A stretch of 64,000 bases of DNA from Calothrix sp. NIES-2098 (GCA_002368175.1 AP018172.1:2974001-3038000), one strand, 5' to 3'. Shown: positions 36,501-45,711, counted from the first letter of the stretch. The notes: generated by a model not told the origin, from the letters alone. Made by a program: numbers and translations.

Positions 36501-38746
36501 TAATCGCGATCGCTCAAATTAGGCGGAACCAACACGCTAGATTCTTGCAATAAATTCGCGAGTGCAGGTACTTCCAAGCAAGCAGCAATAAAATCTGCCC
36601 GCAAAGTAACGACTAATTTAAACTTATCCGAAGCATACTCTATAGCTCCCAACACCAAATCTAAAAATCGCTGTCTATCTTCACTAGGCGCAAGCGTGAA
36701 CAATTCCTCAAACTGGTCTACGACCAAAATCACCATAGCTTCAGGTCGGCTACGCAACCAGTAAACAAAGCCTTCCACACCCTGGTACAGCATCCCCTCA
36801 AGTACAAGTTCAGGAGACGGAGAATCTTCAATTCCCCCCTGCTCCCTGCTCCCCGCCCCCCTGCTTCTTCCCCCCTCCCCCAACCGCCTCGCCAACTCTT
36901 CCAAGGGACGCGCACCGGGACGTAAACATTTAATTAACCAAGAATCGCTTCCAGGTAATTGTTTACCAAGACGCAATTGAGCCATTAATCCTGCTTGGAC
37001 AACAGAAGATTTACCACTACCAGAAGCACCCACTACAGCTAAAAAAGATTTATGTGCTATTTGACTAATTAAATGCTGGGTTAAAGATTCCCTCCCAAAA
37101 AAATATTGCGCGTCTTCTTCAGCAAAAGCCCTTAATCCTCGGTAGGGACAAATTTTGAAATCTAAGGCTGCTTTTTTATGACTGCGTGCGCCAGTTGTAG
37201 CCGGAATAATTTCAATTACACCTTGAGTTCCTGATAGCCAAAAATGTAATGGTAGAAACGGGGTAATTTGGGTTTGAGTTGCTAGTTGAACTTGTAATTG
37301 CGTAATCCAACCTGCTACAGATAAACCCGCTGATTTCTTAGCAGCTTTTAAAGTATCGATGAGGGTTTGTGCAAAGAGTTCTGGATTATCTTTTGGGGAA
37401 GTAGCCGCGATAATACATTGCCCTTTTTCTGATTCTACTTGCAAATCTTCTACCCATTCCTGAATGGAAGAAACAGCAGTCGCCACAACAGAAAAATCTA
37501 AAATAATGATTTGCTGGGCTATTTGCGAACGGCGTAATTGTTGCCTTAACCAAGAACGACTTAGCCAAATATCTTCGGCTATTAATAATGCTGCTTCTCC
37601 GGCTGGGGTTTCTTCTAAAATTCCACGTAGATATAACAATACGGTTGCAGCTTCTTCATTTCTGGCAAGGCGTTGTTGAATTGCAGTGCGAATATCCTTA
37701 GCGGTTGTTTCTACCGAACGGGTCACATATTCTAACTCAAAATCACCACTATCAACCAATATCTTACTAAGATCTAGCATTGTTTGATAGCCACTAAAGC
37801 CCTCAATTACTAGCGCTATTCTCGGAGGGTTTGATTCTGCGATCGCCGGAATTGAACCTAATATTAATTCCCCAATTCCTTCGACAATGCGCTTAGGCGT
37901 TTGTAGGGGATATTCGCTAAAAAGTTGAGTATCTCCCTTGCCGCGTTTTTGTTGATTAATTAAGCGTAATTGTTGATTAGTTTTATCAATATATTGCAGC
38001 GTTTGGTGATAAACATAGCGATAAAGCCCATCAGCAAAGATTATACCTTGGGCATCAGCAGCATCACCATTTAACCCCCGCATTAAATAATAAGTAAATA
38101 CCCCATGCCCCAGTTCGGGGAACTCCCATGATTGCTGATTAATATCGCAGGAAAGTAAGGCATAAAAACCTTTACCTTTTGTAGCATTACGCTGTAAAGC
38201 ATCTACTAATTGCGGAGTAGGATTCAGCAGCGGTTCTGTCACTGCTCCCCTTAAAGTCATTCCTCCACTATGGCAAGCATCCAACCAAACTAACTGATTT
38301 TGTGCCCCACTTTTACTTAACTGCGCCAACAGTTCTTTAACAGGTAAACCAGTCTGTTCTAAATTATCTTTGTGCGTATCTGCCAAACACAAAAATGCTT
38401 CTTGAGTATTTGGCTGTAACATTCCGTGACCAGAAAAATAAAAGAGAACCGTATCAATTGGTTGGGCATCAACAGCAATTTGCTGTAAACTTTCGCGCAC
38501 AGTTGCTAATAGTGGCAAATTATTAGCAAAATCGTGATAAATTGTTACCTGTCTTTGCGGAAACTGTTCCTTAGTCGCGCCTGCTAAAGCTTCAGCTAAT
38601 ACCTGACAGTCAACTGCTGAATAACGTAGCGAAGGAAGTTGCTCGTCCTGATATTGATTGACACCCACCAGTAACAACCACAATTTCGGGGCAATTGTTT
38701 GTTTAGCTTGAGTTGAACGACTGGTAGTAACTCCGCGTGGACACAT
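33599..38746 (-). CDS. caspase-STAND-WD40 protein
   Basis: 1715 residues. Residues about 20-270 are a caspase/metacaspase domain with His107 (YFSGHG) and Cys158 (LDACHSG). The second part has CPYRGLRAFAEEDAQYFFGRE and a Walker A GASGSGKSS, an nSTAND-type NTPase. A transmembrane-like helix (AIVVISVLGIAASGFGGLAYV) precedes 14 WD40 repeats, enough for two seven-bladed propellers. The plan resembles cyanobacterial conflict or programmed-death proteins: the propeller senses, the NTPase oligomerises and the peptidase acts. Two repeat-derived insertions interrupt the NTPase part (SRGAGSREQGG near residue 630 and GDKGDKGD near 890). Targets are unknown. Confidence 0.88.
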   Translation of the reverse strand: MCPRGVTTSRSTQAKQTIAPKLWLLLVGVNQYQDEQLPSLRYSAVDCQVLAEALAGATKEQFPQRQVTIYHDFANNLPLLATVRESLQQIAVDAQPIDTVLFYFSGHGMLQPNTQEAFLCLADTHKDNLEQTGLPVKELLAQLSKSGAQNQLVWLDACHSGGMTLRGAVTEPLLNPTPQLVDALQRNATKGKGFYALLSCDINQQSWEFPELGHGVFTYYLMRGLNGDAADAQGIIFADGLYRYVYHQTLQYIDKTNQQLRLINQQKRGKGDTQLFSEYPLQTPKRIVEGIGELILGSIPAIAESNPPRIALVIEGFSGYQTMLDLSKILVDSGDFELEYVTRSVETTAKDIRTAIQQRLARNEEAATVLLYLRGILEETPAGEAALLIAEDIWLSRSWLRQQLRRSQIAQQIIILDFSVVATAVSSIQEWVEDLQVESEKGQCIIAATSPKDNPELFAQTLIDTLKAAKKSAGLSVAGWITQLQVQLATQTQITPFLPLHFWLSGTQGVIEIIPATTGARSHKKAALDFKICPYRGLRAFAEEDAQYFFGRESLTQHLISQIAHKSFLAVVGASGSGKSSVVQAGLMAQLRLGKQLPGSDSWLIKCLRPGARPLEELARRLGEGGRSRGAGSREQGGIEDSPSPELVLEGMLYQGVEGFVYWLRSRPEAMVILVVDQFEELFTLAPSEDRQRFLDLVLGAIEYASDKFKLVVTLRADFIAACLEVPALANLLQESSVLVPPNLSDRDYRRVIINPAEQVSLKVEPELVEVLVQELNHSAGDLPLLEFVLEQLWEYRQEGELTLAAYQQQVGGIKGALERKAQAVYEGLDTQAQDCARWIFLSLTQLGDGTEDTRRRVLKSELVVQKYPAALVERTLQVLTAAKLVVVNLEEEGSRGQDKGDKGDKGDSVMVSLPASAVTIEVVHEILIRHWSTLRWWLEENRSRLRSQRQIEQAAALWKYNHEQADFLLQGIRLAEAEEIYVKYTDELSQDVQRFIAACLAERQRQQFEQKKRLRQAQKAIVVISVLGIAASGFGGLAYVQKQAAQLREISALNASSEALLLSNQQLEALIASVKAGREVKQVFAPNKDIQLATVATLQQAVDQTQEVNRLQGHSQQVDAVSFSPDGKIIVSASDDGTIKLWHTDGKLINTIIDNQSRFIDIDFSHNGKFIAASIDKIIKLYTIDGKLIKIFAGHNDIVNSVDFSPDDKTLVSASRDKTIILWRSDGSLIKSWNAHNGWVNTVSFSPDGQIIASGGEDNLVKLWQANGKLLQTMSGHKERVTCVKFSPDGKFIATASGDKTIKLWNIQGKLLQTIEGNTNQINSISFSPDGKLLAAGDADAILKIWSVQDKSTIEIQQIFRGHGAQINDISFSPDRKIIASASADKTVRIWRVNNNTKTQNKGNFYSVSVSHDNKTFAAAGWDGIIKIWGNNGEFIKSLSGNKQIIYAVDFSLNSQIIAAASDNKTIKLWNIANTSLLQTLTGHTARVTSISFSPDGKMLASGSADKTIKLWQLPDAKLLQTFKGHTDAITSISFSADGKIIASGSYDKTVKLWKLDGSLVRTLQGNGLAIASVKFSPDNTILAAASLDNNIKLWNVADGTLITTLAGHTAGVTSLSFLPNSQILASGSADGTIKLWNISDRTLLKTLLGHPGKINSISFTPDGKALITASEDAGIKVWDLDLNNLRQRGCLQIKDYLQNNPNVSESDRHICKD

Positions 38747-38955
38747 GAAAATTTACAATTCCCAAATTTAAGCGATCGCACTTACTTTAACTATAGTTTT
38801 ATTACTATTAGACCTGCAAGTGGAAGGTGGTGACAGCAACCTGGGGACATTGCAAACTTATCTATGCAAAAAATGTGAGGACAACTACTGTTCCAGATTG
38901 AAAAAACAGCTAGAAAGAATTAAGCCTCAACATCTTCATAGAAGTTCTTCAAGAT

Positions 38956-40329
38956 ATGTCTCTCGATACATTTCTGAGAATCCCTGCGTTTCAAACTCTC
39001 CACTTCAAAAAGCAAAATGTTTTAGTAAAGCGTACACAAAATAGCGTACTAAATTCAGATCTTCAAGCTGTCAAAACTTGTCGAGAATGGATCGTATCTA
39101 AAACTAAAAATACTTTTGATAAAACCAGAATCTTAGGAGTAGTAGCTGCTGCTAATCAAGCCGACAGCTTTTTACCTTATACCATTCCCCAAATCATTCA
39201 ACAAATTACTGAGATGGGAATGCAAGCGGATATCATTATTGGACTTAATCACGGTTTTGAATGTCCAACAGTAATCGAACACTTCAATTTATTACCAAAC
39301 GTCCAAATTACTCACTTATATACCGAAGCCAAGCCAGAAAATAATATTGCAGCCCGGATATTTGACAATGTACAATGCACGGGAGAACCTTATTGCTTAT
39401 CTAATATTCCTCCTGAATCTTCTCAGCATAGAATCTTTATTGTTCACCAAAAAGTTAGTTTGCATTCATCGGGAAAGATTAGAGTTTTAGGCGATATTTA
39501 TGGCTCTTTACTGTTAAAGAGTATAGAAAAAGGATGGATACCTCCTGAGTTTTTAGTAACTTTCGATGCTGAAACTCAGTTTTTAGTCGAACCCAAATAT
39601 CAAGCAATTGAGTCGAAGTTAGAGACTAATGGCTTGAAGTTAATAGTTAATGAGTTACAAAAAAGCCCACAAATTGATATTTTAAGCACCCGCAATAAAT
39701 TTGTGGTTTATCAACAAGCTATGCTGGATAATAAAGAGATTCTCTTACCCGACTTCAGTCAAGAAGTACCTCCGATCCAGTTATTTTTAAATGTCGTACA
39801 TGGGAAATTTTCTGGTTACAAGTGGCACCCTGGAGGTGGTATTGTTGCGAGAACAGATGCCATGATTAGCTTGTTAGCGATAATTAGTGAAAGATATCCA
39901 GGAATACGAGTTGAAGATGTACATCTCAGCATTTTAACTTATCATGCTGGTTTTGGTTCTGATATATGCTTGAAAGTTAACTCTACAAATAGATCTCCAA
40001 AGATAGGTGAGATAACTATGAATAGTTCCATCAAAAGTGCTTGGATGGAGCAAATTTATAGATGGATGTCTGGCTGTAAAGGTTTAGAGTTATGTTACGG
40101 CAAACACAATATTAGACCAATAGTAGATGATGGATTTCCGTGGTTCACCATCACAAAATCACTAGATTTTATCCGAGCATTAATAGAGCAGAGGAAAATT
40201 AATTTATCTACTATTATTAAAAACACTAATTTTCTGACGCTTGCTCTAATTGCTTCTCGTCAACTAAAACGGAAAAGCTCAAATAACCCTGATATTCTCC
40301 AAGGTTCTACAGCCAAAGCTTGTTGGTAA
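38956..40329 (+). CDS. GT2-like glycosyltransferase candidate
   Basis: 457 residues. It has ILGVVAAANQADSFLPYTI near the N-terminus, LVTFDAETQF in the middle (DXD-like), IRVEDVHLSILTYHAG (Glu-Asp of GT2 enzymes) and EQIYRWMSG, matching the QXXRW motif of processive GT2 enzymes. The order and spacing fit a GT-A fold. There is no membrane channel segment, so it is not a full cellulose-synthase-like protein. The reading is motif-based. It is separated from the caspase-STAND-WD40 gene by about 210 bp and has no obvious partner. Confidence 0.45.
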   Translation: MSLDTFLRIPAFQTLHFKKQNVLVKRTQNSVLNSDLQAVKTCREWIVSKTKNTFDKTRILGVVAAANQADSFLPYTIPQIIQQITEMGMQADIIIGLNHGFECPTVIEHFNLLPNVQITHLYTEAKPENNIAARIFDNVQCTGEPYCLSNIPPESSQHRIFIVHQKVSLHSSGKIRVLGDIYGSLLLKSIEKGWIPPEFLVTFDAETQFLVEPKYQAIESKLETNGLKLIVNELQKSPQIDILSTRNKFVVYQQAMLDNKEILLPDFSQEVPPIQLFLNVVHGKFSGYKWHPGGGIVARTDAMISLLAIISERYPGIRVEDVHLSILTYHAGFGSDICLKVNSTNRSPKIGEITMNSSIKSAWMEQIYRWMSGCKGLELCYGKHNIRPIVDDGFPWFTITKSLDFIRALIEQRKINLSTIIKNTNFLTLALIASRQLKRKSSNNPDILQGSTAKACW

Positions 40330-40355
40330 ATATTAAATTCCTGTTTCAGGCTGTA

Positions 40356-40377
40356 GAGGCGCAAAGCCTTGCGCCTC
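40356..40377. terminator. bidirectional hairpin between convergent genes
   Basis: GAGGCGCAA (40356-40364) and TTGCGCCTC (40369-40377) pair perfectly around a 4-base loop. It lies between the convergent GT2-like and serC genes, where a shared terminator is expected; the T tract is weak. Confidence 0.65.
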
Positions 40378-40394
40378 ATCATTTTACGCTCAAG

Positions 40395-41591
40395 TTAAAC
40401 CACAGCAATTGACTCAGCTTTGATAGTATTGTAAGCCCAGTCTAACCAAGGCAGCAGCGCTTCAATATCTGCGGTTTCAACTGTTGCGCCTCCCCAAATT
40501 CTTAATCCTGGTGGTGCAGCGCGATAAGGTGCAATATCGTAAGCTACTTTCTCCTTCTCCAGTAGTTTGGCTAATTGGGTAGCACATTTTGCCTGTTCTT
40601 CTGGAGTTTGGCTAGTAAACCAAGAATCAATAATTTTCAAGCAGATGGAAGTACAAGAGCGAGTTTCGGATTTTTCTGCCAGAAAATCAGCCCAATCGCT
40701 TTGCTCAACCCATTTTGCGATCGCATTTAAGTTGGCTTCACTGCGACTAATTAAACCAGGAAGTCCGCCAATGCTTTCTGCCCAAGTTAAGCTATCTAGG
40801 GCATCTTCTACACACAACATTGATGGCGTGTTGATGGTATCTCCTTTGAAAATACCTTCAATCAGCTTACCTTTTTGTGTCAAGCGAAAGAGTTTCGGTA
40901 AAGGCCAAGCTGGTTTATAACTTTCCAGGCGTTCGACAGCACGGGGTGAAAGTACAAGCACTCCATGCTGTGCTTCGCCACCCAATACCTTTTGCCAAGA
41001 GTAAGTCAGCACGTCTATCTTTTCCCAAGGTATGTCCATCGCAAACACTGCGGATGTAGCATCGCAAATGGTCAACCCTTGGCGGTCATCTTTAATCCAA
41101 TCGCCATTGGGAACTCTCACACCTGAAGTTGTACCATTCCACAAAAAAACGACATCATGGCTAAAATCAACAGATTCTAAATCTGGCAAACTACCATAGG
41201 GTGCTTTCAGCAGGCGAACATCAGCTAACTTTAACTCGTCTGTGACATCTTTGACCCATTCCTGACCAAAACTTTCCCATGCCAGGATATCAAGGGGTTT
41301 GTGTCCTAATAGCGACCACAAAGCCATTTCTACTGCACCAGTATCAGACGCTGGAACGATACCCAAGCGGTAATCAGCAGGAATTCCCAGAATTTTCTTA
41401 GAACGCTCAATTACATCGGCTAATTTCGCTTTGCCATCTTTAGAACGATGGGAACGACCAACACAGGCGTTTTCTAGGTTAGAAACAGACCAACCAGGAC
41501 GCTTTGCACAAGGGCCAGAGGAAAAGTGAGGATTGGCAGGTTTACGTGCGGGAGGAGAAAGGGGTTGCGACATGCGTACAGTATTAGACAA
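40395..41591 (-). CDS. serC: phosphoserine aminotransferase
   Basis: 398 residues, a class V PLP enzyme. It has NPHFSSGPCAKRPGW and VGRSHRS near the N-terminus, the PLP-binding region GIVPASDTGAVEMALWSLLG and the lysine segment LTYSWQKVLGGEAQHG. The family converts 3-phosphohydroxypyruvate and glutamate into phosphoserine in serine biosynthesis. The sequence type matches the SerC group found in cyanobacteria. Start is MSNTV; the second Met (MSQPL) is also possible. Confidence 0.88.
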   Translation of the reverse strand: MSNTVRMSQPLSPPARKPANPHFSSGPCAKRPGWSVSNLENACVGRSHRSKDGKAKLADVIERSKKILGIPADYRLGIVPASDTGAVEMALWSLLGHKPLDILAWESFGQEWVKDVTDELKLADVRLLKAPYGSLPDLESVDFSHDVVFLWNGTTSGVRVPNGDWIKDDRQGLTICDATSAVFAMDIPWEKIDVLTYSWQKVLGGEAQHGVLVLSPRAVERLESYKPAWPLPKLFRLTQKGKLIEGIFKGDTINTPSMLCVEDALDSLTWAESIGGLPGLISRSEANLNAIAKWVEQSDWADFLAEKSETRSCTSICLKIIDSWFTSQTPEEQAKCATQLAKLLEKEKVAYDIAPYRAAPPGLRIWGGATVETADIEALLPWLDWAYNTIKAESIAVV

Positions 41592-41709
41592 TTACTTAAT
41601 GATGTAAATAGTATCGGAGAAGCAGTACTTGATGATGTACCTATGCCCGAATTCACATCATATCCTTCCTGTTTATACCAAAATATTTAGTCAAAAAACT
41701 TCATTTAAT

Positions 41710-42177
41710 TTATGTTTGCGATCGCTCTTCAGTAGGGGGAACTTGTTTAATAAATGTCACAATTCTTTCTACCTCTTGAAAACCGACCTGACGATGAAAT
41801 TGATAACTTACTGTATTTTCTAATAAAACATCTGAGGCGATTTCTACACATCCATGTTCCCGCGCCCACTGTTGGGCATATTCGATTAAGTATCTGCCCA
41901 CGCCTTGGTTGCGATATTCACTTTTAACATAAATTCCTTCTACATATGCCACAGGACTTTGAGTAGCACCAGGCACATAATCGTATCTCAGAGAGAGATT
42001 GATAAAGCCAATTGCTGTTTCATCGTCATCTTTAATCAAAAATCCTGCCTCACGCGGAGATTGAAAAATATTGCTCAGACTTGCACGCATTTCTTCTGGC
42101 GATCCGTCTGGCCATAGTTGCAAGGCCAGATTTAGCCATGTATCGAAGTTATCTCGATCGACTGGAACAATTTTCAT
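41710..42177 (-). CDS. GNAT acetyltransferase resembling AAC(6')-I
   Basis: 155 residues, a single GNAT domain. LSLRYDYVPGATQSPVAYVEGIYV, EYRNQGVGRYLIEYAQQWA (acetyl-CoA loop Q/RxxGxG/A) and CVEIASDVLLENTVSYQFHRQVGFQEVERIVTF closely match the pattern of chromosomal aminoglycoside 6'-N-acetyltransferases. In a cyanobacterium the natural substrate may differ. It lies 119 bp upstream of serC on the same strand. Confidence 0.7.
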   Translation of the reverse strand: MKIVPVDRDNFDTWLNLALQLWPDGSPEEMRASLSNIFQSPREAGFLIKDDDETAIGFINLSLRYDYVPGATQSPVAYVEGIYVKSEYRNQGVGRYLIEYAQQWAREHGCVEIASDVLLENTVSYQFHRQVGFQEVERIVTFIKQVPPTEERSQT

Positions 42178-42234
42178 TTGTTAATAGCAATTATTACTGT
42201 GTGTAGCAAATGAATATCAGAGATTTTTGTCTCA

Positions 42235-42921
42235 CTACAACTCGCTTTTTGTGGGAACGTCGAAACGATAGCCCATCCCATAAACATTTTCTAGCCAATC
42301 TTTGGCTCCTACGGTTTGCAAGCGTTGTCGCAGTCGCCGTACCAATGTTGTCACCGCATTACTTTCTGGTTCTGCGCCCCATCCCCAAAGAGCTTGTTCT
42401 ATTTGATTATGAGATAAAACTTGCCGTGGATGACGCATCAAGTATTCCATTAGCTGAAATTCGCGCCCAGATAATTGAACTGTCACGCGATCGCGTTCAA
42501 TTGTCAAGTTGTTTAAGTTGAGATGTAAATCTTCTAAACTGAGAGTGTCTCCCTGCCAAAATGGAGAACGCCTGGCTAAGGCTCTTACTCTTGCTAGCAA
42601 TTCCATCACATCTATTGGTTTGACTAAATAATCATCTGCACCCGCATCTAAACCTGTGACTTTATCTGGGGTGGTGTCTTTGGCGGTAAGCATCAACACC
42701 GGAGAAGTTTTCCCCGCTTGTCGATATTCCTGGCAAAGTTGAACTCCGCTAACATGAGGAAGCATCCAATCTAAGATGAGCAAGTCATAATCTTTTTGAG
42801 ATAACAGCCATTGAGCAGTATCTCCATCTTCAATGGCGTCAACAACATGTCCGGCTTTGGATAATGCAGCTCGCAATGGTTCCAATTGGGCGGGGTCATC
42901 TTCCACCAGTAAAATTAACAT
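42235..42921 (-). CDS. OmpR/PhoB-type response regulator
   Basis: 228 residues. The receiver domain has VEDDP, phospho-acceptor Asp51 (LILDWMLP) and Lys in DDYLVKPID. The C-terminal winged helix has LSGREFQLMEYLMRHPRQVLSHNQIEQALW and AVTTLVRRLRQRLQ. It resembles the cyanobacterial RppA group. No histidine kinase is next to it, so the cognate partner is elsewhere or unknown. Confidence 0.85.
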   Translation of the reverse strand: MLILLVEDDPAQLEPLRAALSKAGHVVDAIEDGDTAQWLLSQKDYDLLILDWMLPHVSGVQLCQEYRQAGKTSPVLMLTAKDTTPDKVTGLDAGADDYLVKPIDVMELLARVRALARRSPFWQGDTLSLEDLHLNLNNLTIERDRVTVQLSGREFQLMEYLMRHPRQVLSHNQIEQALWGWGAEPESNAVTTLVRRLRQRLQTVGAKDWLENVYGMGYRFDVPTKSEL

Positions 42922-43022
42922 AGGCGATCGCTATATTTTCTTCTCGATCGTAAGCTGTTTTCAAAGTCAGAAAAATTCTCATCCCGCCCACAGCATTATT
43001 CCCAGCCAAATAACAAAGCCGA

Positions 43023-43871
43023 TCAACTATTCCATTCCACATCGGCTGCAATGCCAAAGTGGTCTGATGGATAAATATGAGGATTCTCTGGTGCAGCTTC
43101 AGTCAGGATCAGTTGACAGTTACGCAAGCTCAACTGATTGTTGATAAATATATAATCCAGAGTGCCACGCCAAGGTTTTAATGTGCGGTTGGTATATAAG
43201 TTGATTAAAGACAATCCAAATTTACGCCACCAACTGCGGTTGGGCTTCTGTAAGGGTGTAGGGCAAGTATACTCTGGTTCATACCCATGATAGGCAGCAT
43301 AGGCTGAGGTAAATTGCTCCTGCATAAATGCAATTTCTGGGGTTTCAGGTGTAGCATTAAAATCTCCCACGGCGACTACAGGTATGTGTGGCGGTAACTG
43401 ACTCAGCCAGTTGACTAATAGCTGTAGTTGCTGCATCCGCGCGGGAGTAGATCCGGGTTGCCAATAATAATGCCCATTACAAAATATTAATGGGCGATCG
43501 CCTATTTCTACCCGTACATATTGAGCAAACCTTCCTTGACTTTGCAAATCAAGTTGCGCCTGTTGAATGAATGGATAGCGGCTAAGAATTGCAATTCCAT
43601 ACTCAGGCCCAATTTGATAAGCTCGCTCTTGATAAGGCACTAAATAAACATAAGGCATTTCTAGCTGTTCTGCTAGCCAAAAACCTGTATTTTCTTGAAT
43701 ATTAACTTCTTGCAATCCAATTAGATCTGCCCGAAGTGCTTTCAGTCCTTCTACTAATAGTTGGCTGCGCCTCTCCCATAAGTCCATTTCAAATAAAATG
43801 TTGATAGTGACGACTTTGACCAATTTGTATGGGACTCCTAATTCAGAATTAACAAAAACAACTGATATCAA
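43023..43871 (-). CDS. endonuclease/exonuclease/phosphatase-fold protein
   Basis: 282 residues. The EEP fold is seen in VVTINILFEMDLW, LIGLQEVN (metal-binding Glu), CNGHYYWQPGS, VVAVGDFNATPETPE, TLDYIFINNQL and YPSDHFGIAADV (catalytic Asp-His). No signal peptide is seen. Such proteins cleave phosphodiesters in DNA, RNA or lipid headgroups; the specificity is not visible. It overlaps the upstream secreted-protein gene by 4 bases. Confidence 0.75.
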   Translation of the reverse strand: MISVVFVNSELGVPYKLVKVVTINILFEMDLWERRSQLLVEGLKALRADLIGLQEVNIQENTGFWLAEQLEMPYVYLVPYQERAYQIGPEYGIAILSRYPFIQQAQLDLQSQGRFAQYVRVEIGDRPLIFCNGHYYWQPGSTPARMQQLQLLVNWLSQLPPHIPVVAVGDFNATPETPEIAFMQEQFTSAYAAYHGYEPEYTCPTPLQKPNRSWWRKFGLSLINLYTNRTLKPWRGTLDYIFINNQLSLRNCQLILTEAAPENPHIYPSDHFGIAADVEWNS

Positions 43872-44305
43872 AATTGTGTCACAGTCACGCTAATACCAGA
43901 ATCAAGTTTAGGCACTTTTAAATATTCAATTGGTTCGCTGCTTCTAGGAGGTGGAGTTTGATTATTATTTAACTCCTGACATTTTTCAAACGCAGCCGCT
44001 GGATTTTCTAAGAAATCTAAGGGATTCATTTGTTTACATCCCTGCTGTTGCACTACTGTAATTTTGTTGTTATTCGGGATGAGATGATTATTTGGTTGGA
44101 TAATAACATTTTTCCATTTGTTATCAATTGTGGCTCCTTCTGTTAGTAGATTAGCAGCTTGATTGGTTTCATCAGTAGCAGGCACTATCACAGCAGGTTG
44201 ATTGGGTTGTGTTCTTGTGGGGAATAGATTTACTTGTTGAGCATCGGCATTCTTGGTTCCAGCGATCGCACTGATGATAACTAACAATAAGAGCGAATAT
44301 TTCAT
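43868..44305 (-). CDS. small secreted protein of unknown function
   Basis: 145 residues from ATG at 44305; a longer frame from 44455 translates an intergenic repeat (cacaaagcacgaaggcac) and is rejected. The signal peptide (MKYSLLLLVIISAIAG) is followed by Asn/Gln/Pro-rich sequence with two cysteines (GCKQMNP and EKCQELN) and a beta-like end (SGISVTVTQF). It is translationally coupled to the EEP-fold gene. Function unknown. Confidence 0.55.
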   Translation of the reverse strand: MKYSLLLLVIISAIAGTKNADAQQVNLFPTRTQPNQPAVIVPATDETNQAANLLTEGATIDNKWKNVIIQPNNHLIPNNNKITVVQQQGCKQMNPLDFLENPAAAFEKCQELNNNQTPPPRSSEPIEYLKVPKLDSGISVTVTQF

Positions 44306-44461
44306 GATGTAAGCTCTCAAAAATTTATGTAAATTTAAGCTTAGTGTCTTTGTGGTAAAAAAATAATTTTTAAAACACAAAGCACGAAGGCACAAAGAAG
44401 AAAGGTATTTCAGTATAGTTATAGCAAAAATAGTCAACTTTACATTCCGGTACAAACCAGT

Positions 44462-44640
44462 ATTTTTTTCCGTAATCGCTTACCCTGAAACAGTATTCAA
44501 TAATTATTTCTATTTTTATAAGTGAATGCTGCTAACGATCGCGACTACACACTCCCCAGCAACGGAGTTAGGCTACTTACTACATAAACACCCAGACCGT
44601 TGTCAATCTTCAACCTGACCTTTGGAGAGGCGCAGGTTAA
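44462..44640 (+). pseudogene. duplicated promoter and 5' end of hen1 (remnant)
   Basis: This segment closely repeats 49098-49275. It includes the upstream block tttccgtaatcgctta and an ATG at 44526, with codons for MLLTIATTHSPATELGYLLH then KHPDRCQS. It goes out of frame shortly after (stop TGA) and similarity ends near 44640. It is therefore a truncated copy of the hen1 start, offset by 4637 bp from the intact gene. The STAND-TPR gene lies between the two copies. Confidence 0.8.
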
Positions 44641-44706
44641 AAGTCTAGGTGCTTTATGGTATCAAGAAATATAAACTGCTTTGCGTGAATGATTCTGGAG
44701 TCTTGT

Positions 44707-45711
44707 TTAGCCTTGCATTAATGCTTTAAACCGTTCATCATTTCTAATGCTGTCAAAATCAGGATTAATTTTTGCTTCTCTGCGGCATCGGGAATGATTG
44801 AGATTTATTGCTTGTTGCAACTTTTCAATTGCTAACTCAATGTTTCCTTGCAAAGCGTAACAGCAAGCTTTGCCATAATGACCACTCTCATCATTAGGCT
44901 GTAGTTCTAGTGCCTTGTCACAACTAGCCAGTGCTTCTTTGTAGCGCCCTGCACGCCCTAGTACAATACCTTGATTAGCCCAGCATATAGGATACTCTGG
45001 TTGAAGTTTTAAAGCTTCATTGATATTTGCCAATGCTTCTTCATAAAGTCCTAAGAAACTTAAGGTTAAGCTTTGCTCATTGAAATAATCTAGTTTATTT
45101 GGTCGAACAGTTAAAGCCTTCTTATAGCTAGTTAATGCTTCCTTATAACGCTTTAATACTCTCAGTACCAAGCCTCGATTTAACCATGCTTCCGAAAAGT
45201 CATCCTTAATTGCTATGGCTTTGTCATAGCTAGCTAATGCTTCCTTGTAAAGCTCTAAGTTAATCAGCGCAGTGCCTCGATTTAACCATGCTTCCGAAAA
45301 GTCATCCTTAATTGCTATGGCTTTGTCATAGCTAGCTAATGCTTCCTTGTAAAGCTCTAAGTTAATCAGCGCAGTGCCTCGATTTAACCATGCTTCCGAA
45401 AAGTCATCCTTAATTGCTATGGCTTTGTCATAGCTAGCTAATGCTTCCTCGTAACGCTTTAAATTATCCAGTATATTGCCTCGATTTGACCATACTTCCG
45501 CAAAGTCATCCTTAATTGCTATGGCTTTGTCATAGCTAGCTAATGCTTCCTCGTAACGCTTTAAGTCATCCAGTGCAACGCCTCGGCTGAACCATGCTTC
45601 TGGGTTGTCATCCTTAATTGCCAAAGCTTTGTCATAGTTAGCCAAAGCCTCTTTGTATTCTTCTAATCTATATAGCCTATTACTGACATCTAAAAACAGA
45701 TGACTATTAAA
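44707..45711 (-). pseudogene. STAND-TPR gene, 3' half (separated by an insertion sequence)
   Basis: The minus-strand frame is open from the IS border to a stop at 44707 and encodes about nine 34-residue TPR units of the YKEALASYDKAIAIKDDF type. The apparent start at 45645 is an internal TTG codon; upstream codons (FNSHLFLDVSNRLYRLEEYKE) continue in frame to the IS. Two TPR units are exact 102-bp repeats (45188-45289 and 45290-45391). Joined to the 5' half at 46961-48895 with one copy of the ATTAAA target, the frame gives a 977-residue protein. Confidence 0.85.

Noticed and set aside
42235..42921. Two-component pair
   Set aside because: Only the response regulator is present; no histidine kinase flanks it.
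45645..45711. Independent TPR gene starting at 45645
   Set aside because: The TTG at 45645 is an internal codon; the reading frame continues upstream to the IS border and matches the 5' half after IS removal.
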